From: Hyphomicrobium sp.
GTDB lineage: Bacteria > Pseudomonadota > Alphaproteobacteria > Rhizobiales > Hyphomicrobiaceae
Assembly: GCA_030148425.1 (NCBI GenBank)
Contig: JASBTM010000005.1
Span: 124,001-188,000, forward strand
DNA length: 64,000 nucleotides
Direction of reading: 5' to 3'
Made by a program: the position numbers and the translations under genes. This document shows, piece after piece, positions 8,651 to 16,110 of the stretch; within the stretch, counting starts at the first letter, position 1; the number at the start of each line of letters is the position of its first letter. The notes under the pieces are model-generated. The model was not told the DNA's origin. It worked only from the letters and a program-made list of their open reading frames with translations, and ran no database searches.

Positions 8651-9696
8651 TGGCCATGCGGGCGAAAGACGGGATTGCGCGCGCGAGGTCGGGGACATTG
8701 AAGGTCCCGACAGCGAAGATCGCAGGTGCGATCAAGTCACCGATGCCCGATTTCATCGAGCCGTGTCTCGCGACACTCGTCGCCAAGCCTCCGATCGGCA
8801 AAGAGTGGATTCACGAAATCAAGTTCGACGGCTATCGCATTCAGGCACGGATCGATCGTAAAGGCGTGCGTCTTTTGACCCGGGCAGGTCTCGATTGGAC
8901 GGAGCGCTTCGGCGCGCTGTCGACATTACTCAGCGATTTTCATCGCGGCACGGCGATTGTCGATGGTGAGGTCGTCGTCGAGGACGCGGAAGGACGCTCA
9001 AGCTTTTCGGCCCTCGCAGCAGCGCTCAAGGGCGGCGGAAAAGAGAAATTCGTGCTAAACTGCTTCGACATCCTCTATCTCGATGGTTCTAACCTTATCG
9101 ATGCGTCACTCCAGGATCGCAAGAGCGAGCTGGCGAAGCTTTTCGTACGAAAGTCAAAGACCGGCGCGATCCGTTACAGCGATCATCTGGCGGCGGACGG
9201 TGCCCGAATGCTGTCCGATGCGTGCAGCCTGGGTCTCGAAGGCATCATTTCGAAGCGCATCGACCGTCCCTACCGTTCGGGGCGTCACGATGACTGGCTC
9301 AAATCGAAGTGCATTCAAGTCGATGAATTCGTGATCATCGGATATCTCGTCTCGAATGCTGCAGCGAATGCAATCGGCGCGTTGGTTGTCGGCTACTACG
9401 AGCGAAAGCAGCTTATCTATGCGGGCCGCGTGGGCACCGGATATACGCAACGTGTCGCTGCCGATCTCATGCGCCAGCTAAAACCACTGCGGGTCGATAC
9501 GGCCCCGGTCAAAGCACCGTTGACCAATCTGCAGCGGAAGGATGTCGTCTGGGTGAAGCCGGATCTCGTCGCCCAAATCGAATATCGCGCTTGGACAGGC
9601 GACGGACTTTTACGGCATGCGGCATTCAAAGGCTTACGAGAAGACAAGCCTGCGAAGGACGTCCGCCGGCCGATCACCAAATCGATCGAAAGCTGA
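8650..9696 (+). CDS. ligD: ATP-dependent DNA ligase subunit of split LigD
   Basis: A 348 aa ATP-dependent DNA ligase that seals nicks or double-strand ends in non-homologous end joining. The adenylated lysine is K58 in EIKFDGYR; further nucleotidyltransferase motifs are VDGEVVV, NCFDILYLDG, LEGIISKR and DWLKSKC, and the OB-fold domain ends in EYRAWTGDGLLRHAAFKGLR. The ATG shares its A with the stop of the PE-POL gene (TGATG), implying translational coupling, so the two chains replace a single three-domain LigD. The N-terminal 40 residues are basic. Confidence 0.9.
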   Translation: MAMRAKDGIARARSGTLKVPTAKIAGAIKSPMPDFIEPCLATLVAKPPIGKEWIHEIKFDGYRIQARIDRKGVRLLTRAGLDWTERFGALSTLLSDFHRGTAIVDGEVVVEDAEGRSSFSALAAALKGGGKEKFVLNCFDILYLDGSNLIDASLQDRKSELAKLFVRKSKTGAIRYSDHLAADGARMLSDACSLGLEGIISKRIDRPYRSGRHDDWLKSKCIQVDEFVIIGYLVSNAAANAIGALVVGYYERKQLIYAGRVGTGYTQRVAADLMRQLKPLRVDTAPVKAPLTNLQRKDVVWVKPDLVAQIEYRAWTGDGLLRHAAFKGLREDKPAKDVRRPITKSIES

Positions 9697-9937
9697 TCGG
9701 CCCGCGATTTCAGAATGCGCTCAAGAGCATTTTCTGAGCGAGATGTGGCGTCATGAACATCCACATCCACAACGCGAAGATCGGGTGCATTAAAACCTCC
9801 TGAGTTTGCCAACGCAATCAGGCGACAGTGCACCCCGTGCTCAGTTCCGGTGTCATATTACCGAAGGACGCGACAGTTCTCTCTATTCGCGGTGCTACAC
9901 GACGATAGCACGAGTCTCGCGTTGCCCGGTCGATTTC

Positions 9938-10834
9938 TCAGCGCGCGCGCGACTTGCGCTTTTGTGCTTTCGGCGCTGCGCGCTTCACCGGCTCGCGCTT
10001 TTGCCGCGAAGCTGCCGTCTTGGTGCGCGCTTTATCGGGCTTCGCATTCGATTTTCCGGTCGAACGACGCAGCGCTTCCATGAAGTCTATTACGGTACCC
10101 TTGGACGGTTCGTCTCCGCCCGCCACTTCCGTTGAAAGTCCGCCCGCCACTTTCTCCTTCACGAGGTTGCGCAGGGCTTCGGCATAATGATTCTTGAAGT
10201 CACCCGGCTCGAACTTGCTTGCGCGATCTTCTATGAGTTGCTTCGCCATGTCGATCAACTCCGGCCGAAGCTTGCTCGTGCCGATTCCGGAGAAGATCTC
10301 ATCGGCATCGCGGATCTCGCTCTCGTAGCGCAAGGTTTCGAGCATCAAGCCGTCGCCACACGGCTTCATGGCGATGAGATTTTCGCGGCCACGAATAGTA
10401 AGCTGGCCGACGCCGTATTTTTTCGTCGCGCGCAAGGCATCGCGGATGATGCGATAGCCTTCCTCGGCAACGTCGCCGTCAGGCAGCACGAAATACGGAT
10501 TGTCGAAATAAAGCGGATCGATCGAGCAGGCTTCGACGAATTCGGTCAGCTCGACGGTATGGCGCGTCGTCAGCTTCAGCTTGTCCAGCTCTTCCGGTTC
10601 GAACAGCACGTAATTGCCGTCGTCGAGTTCGTAGCCCTGCACGATGTCGGATTGCGGCACGACCCGGCCGCTTTCGCCCGCGACCTTCTGATAGCGGATG
10701 CGCTGTTTCGATTTGCGGTCGACCTGATGTAGCGCGACCTTGTCTTCCGATGCTGTGGCGCTGACCAGACGAATGGGAATGGTGACGAGCGCAAGCCGCA
10801 GATGTCCTTTCCAGAAGGATCGCGCAGTTGCCAT
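9938..10834 (-). CDS. ku: Non-homologous end-joining protein Ku
   Basis: A 298 aa bacterial Ku that forms a homodimeric ring on DNA ends and recruits LigD. The Ku core spans about residues 3-255, beginning ARSFWKGHLRLALVTIPIRL and including SDIVQGYELDDG and the central DPLYFDNPYFVLPD block. The last 45 residues are a Lys/Arg/Ala-rich tail (QKREPVKRAAPKAQKRKSRAR), typical of alphaproteobacterial Ku and likely to bind DNA. The start has GAGGAG about nine bases upstream. It is convergent with the ligD pair, which completes a two-component end-joining locus. Confidence 0.94.
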   Translation of the reverse strand: MATARSFWKGHLRLALVTIPIRLVSATASEDKVALHQVDRKSKQRIRYQKVAGESGRVVPQSDIVQGYELDDGNYVLFEPEELDKLKLTTRHTVELTEFVEACSIDPLYFDNPYFVLPDGDVAEEGYRIIRDALRATKKYGVGQLTIRGRENLIAMKPCGDGLMLETLRYESEIRDADEIFSGIGTSKLRPELIDMAKQLIEDRASKFEPGDFKNHYAEALRNLVKEKVAGGLSTEVAGGDEPSKGTVIDFMEALRRSTGKSNAKPDKARTKTAASRQKREPVKRAAPKAQKRKSRAR

Positions 10835-10971
10835 GGCTCAACTCCTCGAGAACGCAAACTAGACAGCAGAGTACCACGCCGCGCGCGGGACGGCGAAAGC
10901 TTCCATGAGAAACGTCCGTTAACGAACCCAAGTTCCGAAAGAATTGAAATATCTCGGCATTCAGAGGTTAA

Positions 10972-11163
10972 TCAGGTATCCGTGCTGGTCGCCACCCAAT
11001 GATAGGGATGAAGAAGTCTTCTGCGGTGAGCTTCGGCGGCTTCGCGCGTTTCGAAGATCATCGCCTGGGCACGATCCTCCGTCTGATCGCCGTTTCCGGC
11101 GAGAAAGATTTCCGCGCCCACATGGACGACATCGGGCTTTCGCTCCACAAGCATCCATCGCAT
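10972..11163 (-). CDS. Small conserved-looking hypothetical protein
   Basis: A 63 aa protein starting at the ATG at 11163, which has AGGAG seven bases upstream; the longer upstream extension has no site. It begins RWMLVERKPD and contains AQAMIFETREAAEAHRRRLLHPYHWVA. It looks like a compact alpha/beta domain of the kind that pairs with DUF2188-like small proteins (aromatic start, EAA-helix, aromatic strand). No signal or membrane segment. Function unknown; possibly cotranscribed with the next gene upstream although a terminator lies between them. Confidence 0.65.
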   Translation of the reverse strand: MRWMLVERKPDVVHVGAEIFLAGNGDQTEDRAQAMIFETREAAEAHRRRLLHPYHWVATSTDT

Positions 11164-11264
11164 TGCGTCGCTCCTGATTTTTGACGCGATACTATCGCGC
11201 AAGGATGCAGCCGACACGAGTAATTCGCGAAGCGCGAGGATCACATCCAGGACTGTTCTCCGGG

Positions 11265-11295
11265 ACAATAAAAAACCCCGGTTTGAGCCGGGGTT
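11265..11295 (-). terminator. Rho-independent terminator
   Basis: On the minus strand AACCCCGG-CTCAAA-CCGGGGTT is followed by a run of T; it lies about 90 bases beyond the stop of the GCG_CRPN-like gene. Confidence 0.8.
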
Positions 11296-11383
11296 ATCGC
11301 TCTTGTCGAGCATTCCGATAATGCCGTCGCTCCGAAAACTGCTGGACGAACTCTCGTTGGCCCTTCAGTTCCCGTCCGCTGTC

Positions 11384-11608
11384 TTACCTAAAGCAACGCA
11401 TGTTTCCGTTCGGCATGCGAACAGCCCGGTGGCCGGTATGGCGCACGCACCATCCCTGATTTTGGCCACCCCAAATGCATCGGCCGGTTACGCTGCTACG
11501 ATGACGGTTCGGACCGCAGCCGCCGAGCGCAAATGCGGGCGAAACGGCATACGACAGATCGATGGAGAGAAGGGTCACGCTGAACAGTGCAGCAAAAAGC
11601 TTTTTCAT
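11384..11608 (-). CDS. Small exported GCG_CRPN-type protein
   Basis: A 74 aa secreted protein. Residues 1-28 form the signal peptide (MKKLFAALFSVTLLS ... AFA), followed by LGGCGPNRHRSSVTGRC, which resembles the GCG_CRPN prefix found on small exported proteins of Hyphomicrobiales, and four cysteines in total in the mature part. The ATG at 11608 has GGGAGG six bases upstream; the frame extends further up without a site. Function is unknown; the paired cysteines suggest a disulfide-stabilised peptide. Confidence 0.7.
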   Translation of the reverse strand: MKKLFAALFSVTLLSIDLSYAVSPAFALGGCGPNRHRSSVTGRCIWGGQNQGWCVRHTGHRAVRMPNGNMRCFR

Positions 11609-12245
11609 CTGAAAGCCTCCCTGGGTGTGAGTGAGAAAGTGGGTGATCAGCAGAGGACGACCGACCATCCGAACTTACCGCTCGACGACCAGAGTCCGGC
11701 GTGAACATCCCTCACGGAAGTTAATGCTTTTGCTCGCGCCGATGGTAAAACTACGCTGACTGATCGAATGAAAATTGCTTCATTTCTCGATCCCGAATTT
11801 TCATCAGCACGCCAAGCTTCACGATCCGCGGTCTAGTGATAGAGCGGTCTCGGCCGTGAAGCTGCGTTGCACGATTGACGATTTCGAACGATCGGGCCGA
11901 ACTCCGATGATCTCGTGCAAGAGATCGCGCTGAATAATTCATCGCGCTCAAATTCTGCGCATTTCATTGCGCTGCACATCCTCAATACGCAGAATTTTTT
12001 GATCAGACCCTTGTGCTTTGCGGCACAAGCAAGTGCATCGCAGCATCGAATCTTTATTTCGCATGACGAAAAAATATTGACGGACAACGAACTCCCTGCG
12101 TCACTTACGCCGCAGGGAGCAGCACCCTTATTGCCGAGTCCGGGGAGCGGAACGGAGCGCTGCAACGATCGCAAACTTTGAACCACGCACATCGGAGGCA
12201 AGACCAAAACGAGCACTTCAAAGCGGCGATGAAGGGAGAAAACGA
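11609..12245. other. Long intergenic region with stacked hairpins ahead of the permease operon
   Basis: About 640 bases with no convincing gene. It holds a series of inverted repeats on the approach to the 12246 operon: AATTCTGCG ... CGCAGAATT followed by TTTT (11951-12000), CTTGTGC-N6-GCACAAG (12010-12029) and CTCCCTGCG-N10-CGCAGGGAG (12092-12119). These could form a structured 5' leader or a small RNA; no known riboswitch class is recognised. Confidence 0.45.
12092..12119 (+). promoter_or_regulatory. Strong hairpin in the leader of the permease operon
   Basis: A perfect 9-bp stem, CTCCCTGCG/CGCAGGGAG, with a 10-base loop, 127 bases before the first gene of the operon. It is not followed by a T run, so it is not a standard terminator. 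Confidence 0.4.
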
Positions 12246-12533
12246 ATGCAAAAAATGATCTCTGATCCACGCGTAAGCAAGATGTTCTCTGGCGACCGAT
12301 TATGGTCGCTGACGGCAATCGCAGTCCTTTGGCTTCTCTATGCGTTCGTCTTCTACGAAGTGAAAGACGACGCCGGGCCTCCAGGAGTTGTATGGTCGCT
12401 TCTGATCGCGGGCGGCCTTGTCATTCTTTTCAACACGGCCGCCATTTTCGCGATGCTCTTCCATCTGAGTGAAGAGCGCGACGAGATTTACGGTCTCGAC
12501 CTGCACTATCTCGATCTCAAGAAGCAAAAATAA
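12246..12533 (+). CDS. Small two-span membrane protein, first gene of permease operon
   Basis: A 95 aa inner-membrane protein with a good GGGAG ribosome site. Two hydrophobic segments lie at about 20-37 (LWSLTAIAVLWLLYAFVFY) and 48-72 (VVWSLLIAGGLVILFNTAAIF), joined by a short loop VKDDAGPPG; the ends are charged and the C-terminus is HYLDLKKQK. It is followed after 20 bases by the next small membrane protein. The fixed company of three small membrane proteins before a permease suggests accessory subunits, as small partner proteins of other secondary transporters do. No family recognised. Confidence 0.75.
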   Translation: MQKMISDPRVSKMFSGDRLWSLTAIAVLWLLYAFVFYEVKDDAGPPGVVWSLLIAGGLVILFNTAAIFAMLFHLSEERDEIYGLDLHYLDLKKQK

Positions 12534-12553
12534 AACCAAGCGATAGGTGGACC

Positions 12554-12940
12554 GTGGCTAATTCACATTACGAGCCGCCGAAGCAATCAACCTTCGGCCA
12601 GCTCATCGATAGTCTGTTTCTTCTCGTTCTGGTGCTCGGAGCGCTGTTTACTCCGCTCTATTTGAAACTCGCCGGCGGCGGCAAGGTCGATCTTGCGGTT
12701 GCCGACAAGACCACCTGGGCCGGACTCGGCCAAAATGCCGTGCAGCAAGCACAATGGGAAAAATTGGGTTTTACGCCTGATACCGCGGCATCAATGATTA
12801 CTTCGCGCTTCGATTACAGCTTCAACGTAGCCGAACTTGCCGTCACCGCGATCGTGATCGTCGGATACTTCGCTCTGCTCTTCATCTTTTCGCGCAGCGA
12901 GTATCGCGAGGTCATCGAGGAGCGTTTCGGTAAAAGATGA
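12554..12940 (+). CDS. Small two-span membrane protein, second gene of permease operon
   Basis: A 128 aa inner-membrane protein read from a GTG just behind an AGGTGG tract. The first membrane segment is at about 16-37 (LIDSLFLLVLVLGALFTPLY); the second at about 93-112 (LAVTAIVIVGYFALLFIFS). The roughly 55-residue loop between them (KVDLAVADKTTWAGLGQNA ...) would lie in the periplasm if both ends are cytosolic. The C-terminus is charged (EYREVIEERFGKR). The gene ends 9 bases before the next. Probably a subunit or chaperone of the permease; family not recognised. Confidence 0.75.
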   Translation: MANSHYEPPKQSTFGQLIDSLFLLVLVLGALFTPLYLKLAGGGKVDLAVADKTTWAGLGQNAVQQAQWEKLGFTPDTAASMITSRFDYSFNVAELAVTAIVIVGYFALLFIFSRSEYREVIEERFGKR

Positions 12941-12949
12941 GGGCATCAG

Positions 12950-13135
12950 ATGAATAGTTTTCAGCTTTTGGAATACGGCGCCTGGGCACTCTCGGCTCTT
13001 CTCGGGCTTTGGATGCTCTTCGACATGATCAAGACGAACAAAGCTTATGACGAGGACCTTCTCACCTCGTCCAAAGAGGGCGAGATCGACGATACGCTCG
13101 TCATCGATCCGACCCATCAAGGGGGTCATCAATGA
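12950..13135 (+). CDS. Small single-span membrane protein, third gene of permease operon
   Basis: A 61 aa protein with one hydrophobic segment at about 8-27 (EYGAWALSALLGLWMLFDMI) and a polar, acidic C-terminal tail (EGEIDDTLVIDPTHQGGH). A GAGGG site precedes the ATG. Its stop overlaps the permease start in ATGA, so the two are translationally coupled, the strongest sign that they act together. No family is recognised. Confidence 0.75.
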   Translation: MNSFQLLEYGAWALSALLGLWMLFDMIKTNKAYDEDLLTSSKEGEIDDTLVIDPTHQGGHQ

Positions 13136-14517
13136 CGCAATCTACTGCTGTTCACGGCGAGAAAATCTCGCTGTTGCGCGTGCTGGGTCCTGGGCACGTC
13201 TGGGCGCTCGGCGTCGGCATCGTGCTTGTCGGCGAATACATGGGTTGGAACTTCGCGGTCGGCAAAGGCGGCATGATCGCAGCGCTGATCGCGTGTTGGG
13301 TCGCGGGACTGCTCTACACATGCGTGGCGATGATCGATTCCGAGGTGACGTCGACGGTCGCCGCGGCGGGCGGTCAGTATGCCCAGGCAAAGCACATCGT
13401 CGGCCCACTGATGGCATTCAACGTCGGGCTTTATCTCGTATTCGCCTACACAATGCTCGAAGCGGCCAACGCCATCACGCTTGGATATCTCGTTCAAACT
13501 GTTGGCACGATGGCGGGCTTTTCCGACGTTCACGATAAGCCGTTTATCGTTCTGACAATCATATTCCTCGCGTGGCTCAACTATCGCGGTGTCTACGCGA
13601 CCCTGACGGTCAACCTCGTGCTGACAGCAATCGCTTTCATCGCGATCCTTATTCTCTTTGCGGCGGTGAAACCGTGGTCGAACGAATTGCTCGATCATAA
13701 GGCGTTGCTGAACGGCCTTCCCTACGGTTGGCTTGGCGTCATCGCATCTCTTCACTTCGGTCTCTGGTATTACCTCGGCATCGAAGGCACCTGTCAGGCT
13801 GCAGAAGAAGTGCGTTCACCAGCGCGATCGCTGCCTCTCGGCACGATGACCGGCATCATGACGCTTCTCATCGCGGCAACGATGACGTGGTACGTGTGTT
13901 CCGGCCTCATGCCGTGGGAATATCTCGGCCAAGCCGTCACGCCATTGTTCGACGCCGCGCGGCTAACGAACTCTATGCCGCTCATGGTGTTGCTGTTTGT
14001 CGGAACCGTTTTCTCGACGCTGGCGTCGGCGAACGGCTGCATCAACGACGCGTCGCGCGCCTGGTTCTCAATGGGACGCGATCGCTATCTGCCGATATGG
14101 TTCGGCGCTGTGCATCCCACGAACCGCACGCCGTACCGGTCGATCGTGTTCCTCGTTCCGGTGGCGCTTGTCTTTGCCTACTTTGCGCCGCTCGACCAAG
14201 TCATCACGTTCTCGATCTTGTCGGGATTGCTTGGCTACACGTACATGTCGTTCAACGTCATCCTATTCCGGCGGAAGTGGCCGCTCGGAACGATCAAGCG
14301 GGGATATATCCACCCCTTCCACCCGTTGCCGGCAATCGTGCTGCTGGTTCTTTGCTCGGTGACCTATTTCGCGGTGTTCCTCGGATATGGAACGCAGCTC
14401 GTTGCGATGCTCGTCTTCTTTATGGTCGCATCGCTCTGGTTCCATTTCCACCGCTACCAATACGTGCGCCGAGGCGATCAGTTCACGATGCAGTGGCCGC
14501 GTCCACAGGGCTATTGA
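13132..14517 (+). CDS. APC-superfamily amine/amino-acid permease, ethanolamine permease-like
   Basis: A 461 aa secondary transporter of the amino acid-polyamine-organocation superfamily with about 12 membrane segments. The N-terminal GPGHVWALGVGIVLVGEYMGWNF block is the substrate-binding unwound helix region of the ethanolamine-permease branch, and LWYYLGIEGTCQAAEEVRSP is the conserved helix-6/loop region. It starts inside the previous gene's stop (ATGA). In a methylotroph it could import methylated amines or ethanolamine; the substrate is inference. Two further genes follow after a 13-bp hairpin. Confidence 0.85.
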   Translation: MTQSTAVHGEKISLLRVLGPGHVWALGVGIVLVGEYMGWNFAVGKGGMIAALIACWVAGLLYTCVAMIDSEVTSTVAAAGGQYAQAKHIVGPLMAFNVGLYLVFAYTMLEAANAITLGYLVQTVGTMAGFSDVHDKPFIVLTIIFLAWLNYRGVYATLTVNLVLTAIAFIAILILFAAVKPWSNELLDHKALLNGLPYGWLGVIASLHFGLWYYLGIEGTCQAAEEVRSPARSLPLGTMTGIMTLLIAATMTWYVCSGLMPWEYLGQAVTPLFDAARLTNSMPLMVLLFVGTVFSTLASANGCINDASRAWFSMGRDRYLPIWFGAVHPTNRTPYRSIVFLVPVALVFAYFAPLDQVITFSILSGLLGYTYMSFNVILFRRKWPLGTIKRGYIHPFHPLPAIVLLVLCSVTYFAVFLGYGTQLVAMLVFFMVASLWFHFHRYQYVRRGDQFTMQWPRPQGY

Positions 14518-14525
14518 GGCAGCGT

Positions 14526-14556
14526 AGAGAATAGCGGCGCACGGCCGCTATTCTCT
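14526..14556 (+). promoter_or_regulatory. Perfect 13-bp hairpin inside the permease operon
   Basis: AGAGAATAGCGGC pairs exactly with GCCGCTATTCTCT across a 5-base loop, 9 bases after the permease stop. It is followed by CTTACTATTTAC, too poor in T for a clear terminator; it may instead stabilise the upstream mRNA or attenuate the two downstream genes. Confidence 0.6.
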
Positions 14557-14578
14557 CTTACTATTTACGGGAATTGCC

Positions 14579-15253
14579 ATGACCCTATCTCTTACGTTCG
14601 TCATCGCCGGCTTGGCGATCATTGCCCTCGTCGCGGCGCGCGAACATGCGAGAGTTGTTGCGGCACGACGAACGTTACTCGACCGGTGCGCTCCGCTTCT
14701 TTCTGAAGCGGAGATCAAGCATGGAGGCGACGGCTTTCCGACGCTCGAGGGGCGTCATGACGGCAAATTTCTGAGAGCCGAACTCGTCCCCGATACCATG
14801 ACCATTCGCAGGCTACCCCAGCTCTGGCTGAAGCTGACACGCATCGAGGTACGGCCCCACCTTCCGGAATTTTCCTTCCTCGTTCGCCCAAATGGGACGG
14901 AATTCTATTCGTTGACGAGCGCACACCCAGTCGTTCTCGAGCCGCCTGCGGACATCACAGCGGATGTGATCGCAAAGGGCAGTCATCATGCATCTCGGCA
15001 GACGCTCGCTTCGTCCGCGCCTGTCCTTCGGCGCATCTTTTCCGACTCTCGAATGAAAGAGGTCGCGGTGACCGATCGAGGCCTCCGCCTGATCTGGCAG
15101 GCCGACGAAGGGACGCGAGGCGAACATCTTTTGTTTCGCCAGTGCCGCTTTGAAGATGCGACCGTCGACCCCACGATCTTCGCCGCACTGCTTTCGACTT
15201 TCGACGACCTGAGTTCCTCGTTAGACGCCATCGATGAGGCGGAAGCCGCATGA
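14579..15253 (+). CDS. N-terminally anchored hypothetical protein
   Basis: A 224 aa protein with a single hydrophobic N-terminal segment (residues 2-20, LSLTFVIAGLAIIALVAA) and a large soluble domain. Visible blocks include RRLPQLWLKLTRIEVRPHLPEFSFLVRPNGTEF and an acidic C-terminal helix (STFDDLSSSLDAIDEAEAA). The ATG follows ACGGGA. The stop overlaps the next gene in ATGA. Its placement behind the permease suggests a shared operon, although the hairpin between them may separate expression. No family recognised. Confidence 0.7.
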   Translation: MTLSLTFVIAGLAIIALVAAREHARVVAARRTLLDRCAPLLSEAEIKHGGDGFPTLEGRHDGKFLRAELVPDTMTIRRLPQLWLKLTRIEVRPHLPEFSFLVRPNGTEFYSLTSAHPVVLEPPADITADVIAKGSHHASRQTLASSAPVLRRIFSDSRMKEVAVTDRGLRLIWQADEGTRGEHLLFRQCRFEDATVDPTIFAALLSTFDDLSSSLDAIDEAEAA

Positions 15254-15552
15254 TTTCCGCCGCGAAGCGCCAGCCTCTCAATCCCAATCTTGTTCTTTGC
15301 CTCGCCATTCTGGCGCCCGGTGCCGGTCACGTCGCGATCGGCGAGACGCAAAGAGGGTTGCGGTTCGCGTTCTTCACGTTGTTGCTCGCGGCCCTGACTT
15401 GGCACTTTTCGACACCGGCTCAATCCGTCATCGGTCGAGCGGCAGCAGGCCTCTTCGTTTGGGCTTTATCGATACCGGACGCCTATAAGCTCGCGCGCAT
15501 ACGATATGAAATCTGGAAGAAGAGAACGACGGACGGGCGCGAGTTTCGATAA
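15250..15552 (+). CDS. Small membrane protein with GAGH motif
   Basis: A 100 aa membrane protein starting in the ATGA overlap with the preceding gene. Hydrophobic segments lie at about 11-30 (NLVLCLAILAPGAGHVAIGE), 36-52 and 58-76. The PGAGHVAIGETQRGLRF block resembles the PGxGHxxxG-KG signature of small multi-span proteins of the TM2/DUF5683 kind. Last gene of the membrane operon. Confidence 0.65.
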   Translation: MISAAKRQPLNPNLVLCLAILAPGAGHVAIGETQRGLRFAFFTLLLAALTWHFSTPAQSVIGRAAAGLFVWALSIPDAYKLARIRYEIWKKRTTDGREFR

Positions 15553-15627
15553 GAGCGAGGAGCCCGTTGGCTAGAGGTTTCGTGCGCTTCCTCGTGGTCG
15601 ATGCTCCAGATCTCCATCGCAGGCGCT

Positions 15628-15984
15628 TTATCTGACGTCATCGATGATGACGAACTGGCCGTTCGGACTTTCGTCGCGAACATATTTGATCGCCGCTTGG
15701 CGTGTGCGGAACAAGCCGGCCCTGCGGCCGTTGCGCTCGCGAATTTCCCACCATCCCGACGGCTTCAGCGCCATATGGAAGACCGGGGCGATACGATTGT
15801 TCTCCCGACGTCGGATCAATGGGTGCTGCTCCGTTTCGTGACGAGCGCCGGATTGGTCAGGCACGCCTTCGTCTCGATGACCGGCGCGCTGCATAATCGA
15901 CATGAGCTCGATCAAGCGCGCTTGATAAAAGAGACCAGCGGCGTGATCGAAACTCGAACCCGTCGAATTCATCTTGTAGGCCAT
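15628..15984 (-). CDS. DUF2188-like small protein
   Basis: A 118 aa soluble protein. The ATG at 15984 has GGGAGG six bases upstream; the frame continues up without a site. The first 70 residues are variable and charged; the last 50 (PSGWWEIRERNGRRAG then LFRTRQAAIKYVRDE and FVIID) have the W-strand, R-strand, EAA-helix order of the DUF2188 family, whose members are small stress-linked proteins of unknown function. Stands alone on its strand. Confidence 0.65.
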   Translation of the reverse strand: MAYKMNSTGSSFDHAAGLFYQARLIELMSIMQRAGHRDEGVPDQSGARHETEQHPLIRRRENNRIAPVFHMALKPSGWWEIRERNGRRAGLFRTRQAAIKYVRDESPNGQFVIIDDVR

Positions 15985-16110
15985 TGACTGCCTCCCAATG
16001 CGTAGCAATTTCCGCATTTGATTTGGAGTTTTCCGTATGCGAATGCCATGTGCGCCGCCGAACCTTTTCCTAAGGATTTCATAGTCGCTCGGCGGCGTCA
16101 CGGCCCGTCT

